This document shows positions 14,501 through 23,678 of a DNA stretch of 64,000 nt, in pieces. Numbering within the stretch: the stretch's first letter is position 1; every line of letters begins with the position of its first letter. The translations under genes and the position numbers were made by a program. Below the pieces are notes generated by a model. The model was not told where the DNA came from, did no database searches, and worked only from the letters and a program-made list of their open reading frames with translations. Source of the DNA: Porites lobata (lineage: Eukaryota; Cnidaria; Anthozoa; Scleractinia; Poritidae); contig CALNXK010000081.1 in the NCBI GenBank assembly GCA_942486035.1, forward strand, positions 1,938,501 to 2,002,500. The letters are read 5' to 3'.

Positions 14501-17500
14501 TGGAGCCTTACATATCGGATAGGTGTTCATATGATATCGGATGGCTTTTCCTGGCGGTGCGAAAATCTATCCGGTGAAGTGTGAACATAACTTTACATTT
14601 GACGTTGTTATTTCAGCTGTAATCCCGGCGGGCTCCATGGACAATTGGTACCCAAGGGTAATAGACGAAATTAAGAAACAACAGGAAGATCCAGTTTGGA
14701 TGTCCGAAGACAAGGTAAGTCAAGAATTTCATATTTGTGGAGCGCGAATAATGTTTGTACAATGTTTGTCCGACATTTTGCAGAGTTTGAACAAAACAGG
14801 GAAAGACAGTGTGGTTCATGACAGCTTGGTTTGTGATGAAATTTTCGTAAGACACACATCTCATGCACAAAGTGAAAGCTGATGTAAACCAAAATACATG
14901 GTAAAAATATCACCCTCCCTCCCACACAAATAAAAATTAAGAGATAGCAAAGGAAGAGGAAAGTCTGCTGAACAGGAACTGAACAGTAATTCGACACTAG
15001 ACTTGTAAATCTTAGGATCGGGAACTCAGGATTGACTGGGACTAGATAAGAGAGGGGCATTCACGGCCCCATTTTTCGCGAAAGCAGTCAAAATTATTCC
15101 ACGTTCTCTAGGGTAAAAAGGCACATAGCCTGCAAAATGTTTTTACAAGAGCTTTTAAGTACATTCATCGCTGTTGTTACTGTAGTTCAATTTTAATTGA
15201 AAATTGTTGTCTTAGGGCGTTAGGCGCCATATTTATTTCCAGCATTTTTTCCCTCCTTAGTTTGACCAAGAGGAACAAGCCGACATTGAATTCAGAATGC
15301 CCAGTCGCTACTCGACTTCTTATGATTATGACTCTACGTTAGACTCACCAACTGTCCGGTCCTCCATCTCCAATCAACCTATGGATGATGATCACATAAT
15401 TGTTGCTGATTATGCAAGCGATGTAAGTAGAGTGTATGTTGAAGGAGCCATGTCACGATTTTTAAGTATTACTTTAGCACCCTAAAATCCCATTGGGATA
15501 AAAGAAAATTGTGAATTAATGGTTCAGTTTTACTTAAAATTACTCTACTTCTAGACCTTAATAAATATACATTTGAAAGACTTTGGCTTTCGAAGGCCAG
15601 AATGAAAATGGATTGCAATTTGAAAAAATTGAGCCTACTTTTTCAAGTTAAAGCCTGCATGGTCAAGAAATCGTCAAGAAGCGATGATGCTTTGTTTTCC
15701 CTCTGGTAAAATTATTTGGTTTCTTTCCTTCACAGTTCCGAATGTGGAAAAGGTAGCTGAGAATACTCAGTTTTAATTTCATCTCAGCTTTGACCAAAAA
15801 CATAGTGTGGAACTTACCATTTGCTACTTTAAAAACCAGGTGACTGGAGCCAAAATGTGTCCCGCAGTTGTTTTTGGGATAGTTACTGGGGACACGTTGG
15901 ACAGCTATTGGCCAATTTTTTGCTTGGCCCCGGCGACAGTCCCAGAATTCTTTGCGAAACATAACTCGCCCCAGTGTCTTGGTGATTTTCATTCTAAGTA
16001 CAACAGCATCTACCATGTCTTACCTGACGGACCCTGTGTTTGTTTTCAACCTGCAGTTTTACTTTAACTGAACACATACTGTTTCTCGTAGGTTCATTCA
16101 GAGCCCCCTCGAGAGGGTCGTGTCCGTGCCGCGTATTCGGAGCCCCAGCTCAGATATGATGGACCTGACCGTTATGAGGAAGAATATCTTCCCAGGGCTC
16201 GTTATGACGATGATGATTACCGTGATGGCAGGCAGGGCTTCAATGAGGATACCTTGGACAGACAGAGGCCTGGGTACAAGCTGCCCGGTGTTAAGTAAGT
16301 AGAATAGGCCATACGCCACTTGCACATCCCCCATAATGCCCCCCCCCCCCCAAAAAAAAAAAAATTGCATAACCTTTGTTTGTCATTTCTCCTGGGTATT
16401 GCAGCCGTCCCAAGAGAAATTGAAAACAATGCTTATGCAGAATTTGAGGGGAGTGGTGCATTATGGGAGATGTGCAAGTGGCGTATTTCCAAATTGCAAA
16501 ACTCTCACTTTCAAAACGGGGCTAAGTGTAAAAGACTTTCCTGTGAAAATGAGTTTTATTTGCTCGAGAATAAAAAAACAAATTCATATCAATAGCTTCG
16601 CCCTTAGCCTTGCTTGAATGGCCTGTTTATAGTCAAGCACCAAGTTAATTGAAAATGACAAACAGTTGCTTTTCGCGCTGTTTTTGGTTTACCTGTCGTT
16701 TAGCCATATTTTCTCATGTACTGAGGCAAATAAAAATTTTCGCAGATTACTTTCTGAAAACAGTAGTTTTAGGCTATCGTTGCTCGACTGCGACATGAAA
16801 CTTCCCAATTTCACGCGCCCGCTTTATAGAGTAGGTGAACACAACGCAAAAAAATTTCCTTTTTTTTTTCCTAAACTTAGATACGGCCCTTTCGGATTGA
16901 TGATGTTGAAATGTTTGTTTCCAGGTTGTTGCCATCCCGCGAAGACCCTGTCGTGTTGAGAAAAGAACTGAAGAAGACTCGAATGCCCGATGGCTTTGAT
17001 CGCTCCGATGCCGATGCCGAAGAGCTGCGGATGAAGCGCGAAAGTCTTCGTAAAGTCGAAACTGATTCCGACCTTCTAAGAGAGTACGACGAACGCGTGG
17101 GAGTCCCTGTTTCTAAACTGTGGGCAATTGATAACGAATCGACCCAGCGTCGTGAACAGATCGATCGCGTTCGAGAACCACCGGTGGAGTTCGAATACAA
17201 GAAAAGAGAACCAGAGATGGACCTAGAAAAGCGCTTAGAGGATCTGGAATCTGCTTTAATTCCGCAACGCAGACGCTCTGTGGAGGAAAGAAAACCGCGT
17301 CCCGTGTCCGAATCTTACGACAGAAGGCCTCGCAACGTTGTTGTTGACTCTTCTAACCCAGACAGACAGGAGACCGTGGCGCATTCGAGCTACTACCCAA
17401 CTCGTTCTTTCCCCACGCGTTTGGAACGTGAGAAACCTGCAGAACCCGAAATTCGGGCGAATTTTTCCGATTCTCGAGTGCAAAGCGCTCCTCAACGAGA

Positions 17501-20500
17501 GTTCCCTGTGAGTTCTGGAACTGGAAGTCTGCCTCGTGAACCGAGGTATAGAGCCGAAGTCACGATTCCCTCTAAAAGAGAGCCCAAGTTTGAGGCCGTG
17601 CGCCCCGATCGACCTCGTTCCTCGTATTCAGCTTACGCTCCAAAGCCTTTCAATTCAATCAATTCTGACAGGCCGTCTTCAGGAGACAGACAGTCACGTG
17701 ATCCGCGTACAAACAGACCTAGGGACCCTCCTCGACCAGGAGAGCCAGTGACGTATAATTTTCGTTTGTCCGGATCTCCGAGACTTTCCCGACCAGAGCG
17801 CGAACCTGAGCCAAGACCCACGACTTACAGGACTGAGTATAAACAGAAGATAACAGATATGGATCAAAATGTTGTCACCAGGTGAGAAGAGAATGGATGT
17901 TGTTTATTTTTGCGCTTGAGGGGTTAAGTTACTGAAATTACTGCAGTCTGTGTACAAATTAAGTGTACTGTTAAAAGACTAAGCTCCTGAGTCTTGTTTC
18001 AAGTGCATGAAAAGTGCAACAAAGCAAAGTGTTGTTATCGCTCTTCAGTTGATTGTAGAAAATCATTTACATTTCCCCAGGTTTCTGTGATTTGGTTACG
18101 TCTGCGTCCTGCTTCCCTGACGCATAAAAATCTTAAATTGAGGTAAAATAATTCATTGCATGCGTCCTGTAGGATGCAAAGATCGATCGATCGATCAATT
18201 TGTTTTTGTAGAAATATCCTGTTCGTGTAATTCCTGTGGCAGTCATTAGACAGTTGTTTAACGGAGCACATTTCTTTTAGCCTTTTTTGTGCTTTAAAAC
18301 AGAAGGACTATATTTTAATTTCAGTATACTGTAGTAAAGAGTTTTGGAATCTGTCTTCAGATTAACTGTCTTGTTACATAAAGCCCCGAGCATTCAATTT
18401 CGGATTCGTTGTTTTTTGAACTGGGACTCACTGGTTCTAGACTGAAACTCATGATTTTTCACGAAGTGGGTTCCAGGACTCACCATAACTATTTGTAACA
18501 AAATCACTGAGGTTTAAATCATTTGTGGTTCTCCCTTGTTTTTTTCGACCAAAACTGCAAAGGAGGTCGAAAGTGTTGGGACGTGATATTAGCAAAACTG
18601 GTCACCACCCCCCTCCCTCCTTCCTCTCACACCTAACAATGTTGAAATTTCGAGGAAGATTGGTGTAAAGAAGTTCCTTTTTTGGGTCGTTTGCCTTATT
18701 TCTCCAATGACTTTCTGTTCAGGTAACCCGAAACCAGCAATTTTCTCGGGAAACTAGCCGTTTGGGTACTTGGCGCCTAGTCAGATTTCTGCCCTTGTTC
18801 GTGATTAGCAAATCCACTCAATTGTTTTTTGTATTTCTTTCAGTGATTTTGAATCCCTTGATGAAGACACACAGGTAGTAGCCACCGCCCGGGGCAAATT
18901 TACCTCCCAGGGGGGAGTCCTATCTTCCCCGGAGTCCGGAGTCAGTATCGTTATACCAGAAGGAGCCATCCCCGATGGTGTGGAACAGGAGATCTATTTT
19001 AAAGTCTGTAAAGACAACAACTTTATGCCTCCGTTGGATTCGGATCGAGGTACAGTTGTAAGCCCTCGACTTAAATAGTTGTCTTTTGTTTTGTTTTGTT
19101 TTGTTTTTTTGTTTTTCTCATTTGAAGCTGGTAAAACGACTTAAGCGCTTAATTCTTGTACGCCAGTTATTATTAGGGGCATTGGAGCAATTTCATTCTG
19201 TTTCCTTTCTGTTTGACCCTGGCCAAGTAGGTTTGCGAGTGAAACAACAAAAAAAATGTAACCGGAACACATAGCATGACTAAATTTGGCTGAAATGTCA
19301 AAATACTGTCAGGAAATAGTTTAATTTCCTTTGGGTTAATAAACCTTGCGTCAACATTTTCGAAATTTGCTCCAATAGAGTGAATGGGCGGGAGGGACGG
19401 GATTTTCGCTGACAAATTTTAGTTCCTCCTTTTCACTTTTTCAATTCGACCCCTGGCCTCCCACCTAGTCGTTCAAAAGAACTGCAACAGACTGCAATCA
19501 AGAAAGCTTGTGTGTGTGAGTTGAAGTTTTGCGACATGGAATGTTATCGAATGTATCCATTCTTTCCAAATGTTTGTTATCAATGCCTTGCCTCTTGCGA
19601 GCGTATGTCATATTGGGATTCCGAGTCATGCTCATCGATTATTGGGCGGTGTATAAAGAACGCTTTCTTGTTACTGTGATAAAAAAAAATGCTAACAAGA
19701 ATTGTGGCACCCTTCACTTAAGCCAGTGTTTATTTTGACTGCATTCTTCCTGCTCAGCCATTCATGCTGGAACTTTCTCCGGTCGGATTACCAACCAAAC
19801 CTCATTTATGACAACTAGAATGTCATGGTCAACTGAATTGTCAGACTTTTCTTGTGCGTATTTACGCGACTTACCGTTTACTGAGTGGCTTTGCATGATA
19901 GACGAATTTTTCACCTTTTAAGTTATGTTTGTTTGCTCTAGGAGAAACCCTCTTGAGTCCGCTAGTTATGTGTGGTCCTCATGGTACACAGTTTCTTAAG
20001 CCTGTTGAGCTACGCTTGCCTCACTGTGCCTCCATGACTCCTGATGGCTGGTCTTTTGCTCTGAAGTCCAGTGACACACCCACAGGTAAGTGCAATACTC
20101 CTCTTGATCAGCGTCTAGTTTCTCTATACATTAAAGACCTTTAGATTTTAAAACGAGGACCACTACGACACGAGATTTTGTCCATACTAAGTAGTGCGCA
20201 CGCGTGAGCTAGCGTCATTTTGGCGGGAAAACGTGATAACCGTCGTCATTCTACTGCGAGTTTTAGCGAAAATAGTGAGCTTACACGACAGGACGACAGA
20301 AAGATGAGGACAGCAAAACGTTTGTGTGTGACAAACGTGACAGGGCTAATACTTGCATATTTTGTCGTGGTCTTCATTTTGCATTACGGTGTTCTTTGCT
20401 TTTAACATATTGATCTGTTTAAAGGAAGGTTAAGTTTGGTGGATGATTTTTCGAAACAAAATTACTGTCACGCTTGTCACACCAGGTTTGCCGTCCTCTT

Positions 20501-20732
20501 GTGTAAGTTCACTGATGTCGTAGTGACGGAAACAAGTTATCAGTTTTTAGAAGTTTTATCATTTTGCCATCGGGAGAGGGCTTAACCTCGTTTAATGAAA
20601 CCACATACTGTTAAAAAAAAGATTGAATGAAGACTTAAGGGTGTGTCCTTTTTCGAGAGTACACAAAAAAAACTTTCATTCCTCGCTTGTGCATCTTTAT
20701 TTATTTATTTATTCATTTATATATTTATTCAT

Positions 20733-20771
<39 letters not shown>

Positions 20772-23678
20772 TACATTTTGCCACAGAGAATAAATATTAC
20801 AGAAAGAAAAAGAAAAAATACAATTACAGGGCAGGAAGAGCTACAAAAATAGTTCAAAATTAAATGTAATTTAAGTTACTTGACCTTTTTAATAGACAGA
20901 GTGGCGCGGAAGCCCAATAGAAGCTAAACAGCTTGTAGTGTCCTAGTATTGTCCTTTCCAATCTCCCTCGCGTCGCTCCGGTATTTCTCGCGTTCTGCTT
21001 TATGCATGCGCCTGTTACACAGGCTAATGTCCCCACACTTCATCTGAAATCAATTGATTCCGTCCTACAGGTCAGCCCTCAGAGTGGAAAAATGTAGCAC
21101 TGCAGGGGCGTGACTCGCGTGGAGATCAGTGCCAAGTGGACTCTAATTCGGTCTCAGTCCTCGTCGATCATTTCTCTGCTTTTAGCTTGGTTGGTAGAGC
21201 TCGTCCCCATACTCGTGGCCAGGCTACCAAGCGCATGCTGGCGGCTGTGTTTGCCTCTCCTCCCAGAGTCAACGATGACTGGGCTTTAAATGTTATTTTA
21301 CTGGATGATACAGAGGCAGCATTTAAGGTTTGTATAGCAGGCGCCTTCAGCGTGTTCGACGCCCAGGTTCGATTCTTGCTCTGACAGCCAGCTTGGTTTT
21401 TGTTTCTCGATGCCCGGCCCGTGATTAATTCTCTGAGTTTACCAAGTTTATCAAAAGAAAAATGTCGTCACTAGTTTTGAGTACTTAAGTGTTTCGCTCA
21501 GTTTTTCGAAAGTTAAAATCACCTTGACACCTGATAAATGTACTGTCCTAAAAGTTAGAACTACTTCCTTTGGTTCTTATGAATACGAGGCATAGAAAAG
21601 ACACTGCTCGCAACTTTTCAAGAATGTTCTTACTCCAAGATTTAACTTGCTTACGGTTTAGAAGTTGAAAAAAGATGCGCATATTTGATGCACTGTATTT
21701 TTGCGAAATGACACTTGCGTTAGACTGGTCCGTAAAGTCATCTTCTTGTCAGCTTTAACCGTGAGGGCGAGAAAGAGAAACAGAAAATTCAACGTGCCAA
21801 GGAGACCTTATTTTAATTACTTTCTCATTTTAATAACCATGACTTTCTCTGTAATTTTTTTTTGCAGGATGTTTGTTATTCCGAGTCAGAGTTAGGGCGC
21901 TTCCCTTTTTCGGCTTTCAAACCAGTTTTAGTTCACGGAGATTTGGGGGATATCAGAGTGCAGCTCAGAGATCTCAATAACAACTGGGTGGCTCGGTCCA
22001 GCTGCAAGAAGGTAAATTGATTTTTGGTTTGATTTCTGCCGCTCTCTCGGTCCTTCCTGAGAAGAGACGTCTGAATTCGGGGATTGGTGCGGCTCATTTT
22101 CTGAACAGCAGCTGCTGATCGAGCCTAGTAAATATTCAGCCTTTGTTGTAGTGAACGTAAGTTGCTTTTCGCTTTTCCTACACATCTCAGCCTCTTGGTT
22201 TAGGCGTTTGTACCACCCTTTTATTCAAGTATCCAAAGTTAGTGAATCATAATTTCTTGATTTAATTGACCAACGTAATTGACCAATCAGACCAATAACC
22301 AGAGTATAACACCATCAACTGACATGATACAACTCACTTTGACTCTAAAGATGACTACTGCACAGGTTGTTGAAACGTCAGTCACTGTCAACAACAACAG
22401 TCCTATTCAGGACTACGTTCACCCGGACGATCAAACTCAACCTACTTTGAAATGACTCCTGGGTTCAAACCTTTCACAGTATAACTAACGCGTTTTTGTT
22501 TTCCTTCAGTTTATCGAATTTCACGACTCTTGGGCCGCATACAGGCATCCCCCATGCGTAGAATTCTTGATCCGGGACAGGAACTTCAGCCCAAGCACCA
22601 GTGTTTGTGTTGTGGATGTGTTCCAAGAGGGACATGACGGAGAAACCGCGGCTGTTAGCGTGTCTACCAGGCCGAGAAAGGTAGGGCAGCATTCTGCACT
22701 GTCAGGGTACTAGCGGACTATTAAGACTGTTAGGAGGAGGCAGAGTGGCCGAGTGGTTTGAGCGCTGGACTTGCAATTCGGAGGCCCCGAGTTCAAGACC
22801 CGCTCTAACCGCTAGCTGGATTTGTTCACCGGTAGTCCCGAGTTCAAATCCTCGTCCACGCTTGTAAACAGTAGCCAGCTGGTTTGCCTTCGGCCAGTTG
22901 GGATTCATAACCCTCTTGAGTGTGATTTAGATTATTTGTTTCAGGCATTTGCTCGGCCCCACTAACATTAGTGCTACAAATACTGCCGAGGGTAAATAAC
23001 GGAATTATTTATCTATATTTTATCTTAAAAAGTAACCTTTAAGGATCCAAAGTTTTGCGATATTGTCAATGTGATGTATCGGAGTTTAAACTCCGTCATA
23101 TTTTTCCTCGGGATTAGCAGATATAAAAAAAACTGTCGTAACTCTTGTGTTGCTCATTCAAACGCGCGGGTCGGGAGCCGATTGTAAGACTAAGAACAAG
23201 CTCTTAAACGTTTCGGTTACCAGCAGCTTTCCGGTAAATGCGCATGCTTTCCCCACCGCCCTCCCCCCGAGAAAACGAGTGGAAATCGAACCTTCTTTGC
23301 TCCTTACGAGAAGAGAGTTAAAGCCACGGTAAAATGGGCAAAATTGCTGCAGAATGTGTTGTAAAGCGATTTTGAGCGGTTTACCAACAACATTTATCAC
23401 TTAACATCGCCCTTTTTCTAGAAAAATAATCAAAGAGCGTTGAAACCTGTCTTGCGGCAACCTGCAGCAACCTGATTTGTTGCAAGACAGGTTTGATTCG
23501 TGGGCGGTAAAACGAGCAACGTCGCTGTTCAACCCGTTTTGCAGCAGGGTTGAAAAACAAGTTGGACGTTTTTGTTGCCCGTTTTAACTTTCTTTTTCAG
23601 TGAAAAGTTTAAGTGAAAATTGAGTATGTTTGCCTCTGCTTTCAGATTGGAGGTCAAAAGGTCCAGTACCTCATTTGA
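1100..23678 (+). CDS. TJP1: ZO-1/TJP-type junction scaffold (MAGUK), 5' end outside the window
   Basis: A membrane-associated guanylate kinase homologue that links junction membrane proteins to actin at cell-cell contacts. Exons read by GT-AG signals: 1100-1150, 1472-1599, 2423-2525, 3374-3470, 3810-3913, 4563-4774, 5186-5250, 5839-5964, 7575-7692, 7848-7995, 8502-8604, 8728-8773, 9997-10167, 10559-10716, 11113-11169, 11727-11822, 12189-12283, 12775-12884, 13909-14012, 14617-14714, 15261-15422, 16092-16294, 16925-17881, 18844-19049, 19942-20085, 21071-21327, 21868-22011, 22510-22680, 23646-23678. They sum to 4,467 nt, exactly 1,489 codons with the stop, and every junction keeps frame. Domain order is PDZ1-PDZ2-PDZ3-SH3-GUK-disordered-ZU5-UPA. 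The first exon seen encodes PGDHQYVWEKKTIVLEK, just before PDZ1, so a start codon must lie upstream of the window. The closest vertebrate relatives are TJP1/2/3; this is probably the single pre-duplication orthologue, so the symbol names the family. Confidence 0.93.
1710..2223. mobile_element. Pogo/Tc1-mariner-like MITE in a ZO intron
   Basis: A 514-bp stretch begins CAGTGGAACCCC and ends GGATTCCACTG (inverted copies), with TA on each side at 1708-1709 and 2224-2225. The terminal inverted repeat also holds an inverted ACGGTCACC/GGTGACTGTA pair further in. No transposase is encoded, so it is a non-autonomous copy. A fragment with a matching arm (ACGGTCACCAATGG) recurs near 52754. Confidence 0.75.
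3374..4774 (+). CDS. ZO PDZ2 exons (3 exons)
   Basis: Residues about 95-231. A basic linker (AIKRRKSVSS) leads into PDZ2, with the binding loop GYGFSLGGSLFIKEI, then GELKSGDIILRINDR and a helix around MSLREAIDTVRR. Vertebrate ZO PDZ2 forms domain-swapped dimers and binds connexins; that is family knowledge. The intron at 3914-4562 carries an inverted-repeat element. Confidence 0.9.
3961..4299. mobile_element. Foldback/MITE element with about 85-bp inverted arms
   Basis: The left arm starts GAGCAAGCTGTCCTCAGCGC and the right arm ends in its diverged reverse complement (GAGGAGAGCTTGCTC). Homology runs inward about 85 bp through GCAGGAAAAGGAAGGAGA to GGAATTTGAAT. The loop is about 165 bp. It lies in the ZO intron between the two halves of PDZ2 and keeps open frames on both strands only because the arms are mirror copies. 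Confidence 0.7.
5186..7692 (+). CDS. ZO linker between PDZ2 and PDZ3 (3 exons)
   Basis: Exons 5186-5250, 5839-5964 and 7575-7692 encode a low-complexity hydrophilic linker: a proline run (LPERPPPPSDG), an acidic stretch, then a Ser/Arg-rich part (SSPRSSRDMDSMDRRR). No folded domain is visible. Vertebrate ZO-1 has a comparable Arg/Ser-rich linker here. The 1.6-kb intron 5965-7574 is long and repeat-like, but I see no exon in it. Confidence 0.85.
5439..5612. mobile_element. Short inverted-repeat element in a ZO intron
   Basis: The ends AGTGGTGGATCCAG and CTGGATCTGCCACT form a near-perfect inverted repeat around 170 bp of G-rich and T-rich sequence. It looks like a MITE. No target duplication was resolved. 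Confidence 0.55.
7848..8773 (+). CDS. ZO PDZ3 and start of SH3 (3 exons)
   Basis: Residues about 335-434. PDZ3 begins LVSFRKSGSLGIQVSGG, then AGIFVAAVKEGSPAYNSG and LRRGDQILMANDIDF, with the final helix TREEAVLILLSLGDEV. The last small exon (46 nt) reads TFDKISTESGDSFFIK, the strand that leads into SH3 in ZO proteins (compare the GDSFYIRTHF region). PDZ3, SH3 and GUK form one supramodule in MAGUK proteins. Confidence 0.9.
9241..9300. repeat. Dispersed repeat fragment, also at the end of the window
   Basis: GCCAGACCAAACGGCCAACC followed by AGGCAGGCGGGAGTTG also occurs at 63930-63966 with one or two differences. The class is unknown. Confidence 0.6.
9997..11169 (+). CDS. ZO SH3 domain and following hinge (3 exons)
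   Basis: Residues about 434-562. VHFDYDKMKPSELSFGKEDV, then FHIWDTM, GSWRAQVV and GIIPNKSRAEQL match the SH3 fold of ZO proteins, including the conserved IIPNK.RAEQL end. The hinge that follows is basic and Ser-rich (NYNSLKRSSSRGGTLKKYK) and corresponds to the SH3-GUK U5 region. The 11113-11169 exon is only 57 nt. Confidence 0.9.
11363..11512. repeat. One-sided relative of the ACGCCCC-rich MITE at 45.05 kb
   Basis: GTTAATGACCTAATAAA begins a stretch rich in ACGCCCC modules, as at 45051-45459. The opposite terminal repeat is not evident, so this copy is probably truncated. Confidence 0.5.
11543..11655. mobile_element. Near-perfect foldback hairpin, arms about 52 bp
   Basis: The left arm AGCAAATCTAGTCTGCTACA runs to GCGTCACGCAACG-type sequence and is mirrored by GCGTTGCGTGACGACAC through TGTAGCAGACTAGAGCAAA, with a loop of about 10 bp around CCAGTGGGGA. 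It would form a stable hairpin in the pre-mRNA. Confidence 0.75.
11727..14714 (+). CDS. ZO guanylate kinase-like domain (5 exons)
   Basis: Residues about 563-730. FVRPVVLLGPIADITRDKL opens the domain: the ATP-binding P-loop (GxxGxGK) of true guanylate kinases is replaced by GPIAD, as in all ZO proteins, so it is a binding module, not an enzyme. LLDITPEEVERLNYAQLYP and VIFLRPPNKQMVK match the core. Exon 12189-12283 encodes a Ser/Arg/Pro-rich insertion (PVGRSPMRSSRRSLSY) where vertebrate ZO-1 also has a loop. The end, VWMSEDK, matches the VWVSEGK end of ZO-1 GUK. Confidence 0.9.
12277..12405 (+). repeat. Tandem duplication that copies a ZO splice donor
   Basis: A unit of about 61 bp beginning GTAAGTATAT(G/C)ACAAGCC is present twice in a row, starting at 12284 and 12345. 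The first GTAAGT is the donor of exon 12189-12283. Both copies end near ACAGAAAT. Confidence 0.75.
12520..12675 (-). mobile_element. tRNA-derived SINE
   Basis: On the minus strand the head reads like a tRNA: box A around CTAGCTCAGTTCGTTAGAGC and box B GGGTTTGAATCC, followed by a non-tRNA body (GCATGAATTTTTTTCAAGC, AACTGCATAAGTTGC). The anticodon arm is replaced by an ACCGGT repeat, so it is not a working tRNA gene. Confidence 0.7.
13634..13836. mobile_element. MITE with 10-bp direct repeats
   Basis: AGACTCTAAG occurs at 13634-13643 and again at 13827-13836, enclosing about 183 bp. The ends inside it are weakly inverted: TTATTTAAGTGGAGGGGG against CCCCCACCTCTATGTAAAC. The duplication length fits a cut-and-paste element; the superfamily is not clear. 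Confidence 0.55.
14375..14589. mobile_element. MITE with GTTCACAC termini
   Basis: GGCTGTGTTCACAC at the left and GTGTGAACATAAC at the right are inverted copies about 215 bp apart, with GGCGCGAAAAC-type sequence inside each end. TTTA adjoins both ends and may be the target duplication. It sits just before the ZO exon 14617-14714. Confidence 0.55.
15261..17881 (+). CDS. ZO disordered acidic/Arg-Pro-rich region (3 exons, one of 957 nt)
   Basis: Residues about 731-1170. After the GUK comes an acidic, Asp/Tyr-rich stretch (YSTSYDYDST; YDDDDYRDG), then a 957-nt exon dominated by Arg, Pro, Glu and Ser. It is predicted to be disordered; alternating charge and one possible short helix (EMDLEKRLEDLESAL) are the visible features. 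In vertebrates this area binds actin and afadin, but I see no alignable motif. Codon use is visibly more GC-rich than the neighbouring introns. Confidence 0.87.
16311..16486. mobile_element. MITE with 29-bp inverted termini
   Basis: ATACGCCACTTGCACATCCC to CCATAATGC at the left matches GCATTATGGGAGATGTGCAA to GTGGCGTAT at the right as an inverted repeat. The left half also holds a C14/A13 homopolymer pair at about 16338-16364, which may be variable between individuals. Confidence 0.7.
18844..20085 (+). CDS. ZO ZU5 domain (2 exons)
   Basis: Residues about 1171-1287. ATARGKFTSQGGVLSSPESG, VSIVIPEGAIPDGVEQEIYF and LLSPLVMCGPHGTQFLKPVE are hallmark ZU5 strands shared by ZO-1, UNC5 and ankyrin; the CGPHG..F..PVELRLPHC signature is intact. 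ZU5 in vertebrate ZO-1 lies at the extreme C-terminus and binds the kinase MRCK-beta; here another 200 residues follow. Confidence 0.93.
20134..20605. repeat. Dispersed repeat, second copy at 46.05 kb
   Basis: GTCATTTTGGCGGGAAAAC, GCGAGTTTTAGCGA and GAGAGGGCTTAACCTC occur here and, in the same order, at about 46060-46270. The copies are diverged. No coding capacity or terminal repeat was recognised. Confidence 0.6.
20694..20776 (+). repeat. (TTTA)n microsatellite
   Basis: About 80 bp of mostly perfect TTTA/TTAT repeats interrupted by ATTCA in the left half. It lies in the intron between the ZU5 and UPA exons. Confidence 0.9.
21071..23678 (+). CDS. ZO C-terminal UPA-like domain (4 exons) and stop
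   Basis: Residues about 1288-1488. HFSAFSLVGRARP, KRMLAAVFASPPRV and ALNVILLDDTEAAFKDV resemble the start of UPA domains that follow ZU5 in UNC5, PIDD and ankyrin (UNC5: TYALVG, KRLRLAVFAPP, YCLDDT..ALKEV). GDIRVQLRDLNNNW and a beta-rich end (VCVVDVFQEG; GGQKVQYLI) fit the rest of the fold. The protein stops after this domain; no death domain follows. The UPA call is by eye and needs a profile search. Confidence 0.75.
22290..22450 (+). mobile_element. Fragment of a widespread invertebrate retroelement, possibly Penelope-like
   Basis: The stretch TATAACACCATCAACTGACA, AAGATGACTACTGCACAGG, TTGTTGAAACGTCAGTCAC and CTATTCAGGACTACGTTCAC has the look of a mobile-element untranslated region. GATGA followed by GAAAC-GTC suggests a decayed hammerhead-like motif of the type carried by Penelope-like elements. 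The class is inferred from memory of such motifs. Confidence 0.4.
22738..22965 (+). mobile_element. tRNA-derived SINE
   Basis: Box A GAGTGGCCGAGTGG and box B GAGTTCAAGACCC lie 45 bp apart around a tRNA-like arm (GGACTTGCAATTCGGAG). A second B-box-like GAGTTCAAATCC follows, and the tail (TTAGATTATTTGTTTCAGGC) matches the SINE at 30.95 kb. It is in the last-but-one ZO intron. Confidence 0.7.

Noticed and set aside
16911..16924. Start codon MFVSR for the long ZO exon
   Set aside because: These bases are the end of an intron (TTGTTTCCAG); the exon begins at 16925 and continues the upstream frame.
22738..22815. tRNA gene
   Set aside because: Box A and box B are present, but the acceptor stem does not pair and a SINE body follows.
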